From the NCBI GenBank assembly GCA_023415395.1, contig JAEZKN010000390.1, forward strand, positions 1-13,463: DNA of 13,463 bases. The letters run 5' to 3'. The notes under the pieces were generated by a model. It had not been told where the DNA came from and ran no database searches. It saw only the letters and a list, made by a program, of their open reading frames with translations. Source of the DNA: Actinomycetes bacterium. Lineage in GTDB: Bacteria > Actinomycetota > Actinomycetes > Propionibacteriales > Nocardioidaceae. The position numbers and the translations under genes are program-made. Within the stretch, counting starts at the first letter, position 1, and every line of letters begins with the position of its first letter. Of this stretch, positions 12,572-13,463 are shown piece by piece.

Positions 12572-13463
<892 letters not shown>

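Overview
The window is high-GC DNA (roughly 70% or more by eye) from an actinomycete. The best guess is a Nocardioides-like member of the Nocardioidaceae. This rests on protein style (an actinobacterial CysS next to an RlmB with a basic N-terminal tail, a DUF4032 protein, a SoxR, and a DUF305 lipoprotein), on many GTG starts, on start codons lying 6-8 nt after a TANNNT hexamer (leaderless promoters), and on an intergenic repeat beginning GGGTCTCGATACGC that I recall from Nocardioides genomes. Taxonomy is inferred, not proven.

Layout. (1) 2-985: 3' part of a membrane molybdopterin oxidoreductase (+), converging on a secreted C39-like cysteine peptidase (995-2164, -). (2) 2165-2186: a 22-nt divergent promoter shared with cysS (2187-3581, +). 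cysS is followed by a degenerate repeat block (3584-3760), then rlmB (3775-4725) and a membrane-anchored metallophosphoesterase (4722-6218) whose TTG start overlaps the rlmB stop. A small acidic hypothetical protein follows (6288-6536). (3) 6555-8711: a divergent pair, a DUF4032 kinase-like protein (-) and an MBL-fold hydrolase (+), whose start codons are 33 nt apart across a symmetric double -10. (4) 8737-10064: soxR (-) divergent from a short-chain dehydrogenase (+). The dehydrogenase is preceded by a palindrome matching the KstR operator consensus and by a 20-codon leaderless ORF. (5) 10095-10170: tRNA-Thr(TGT) with encoded CCA. (6) 10219-10971: sulfotransferase (+), overlapping tail to tail with a DUF305 lipoprotein (10952-11509, -), which lies downstream of pyridoxal kinase pdxY (11563-12414, -). 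(7) 12572-end: 5' part of a serine/threonine protein kinase (+).

The window is a mixture of housekeeping functions (CysS, RlmB, PdxY, tRNA-Thr) and accessory functions. I see no integrase, transposase, CRISPR array, phage module or recognisable defence cluster. The most interesting signals are regulatory: the KstR-like box directly abutting a leaderless upstream ORF, two divergent gene pairs with overlapping or mirrored -10 elements, and the repeat block between cysS and rlmB. The DUF4032/MBL pair is the best candidate for a poorly described functional unit.
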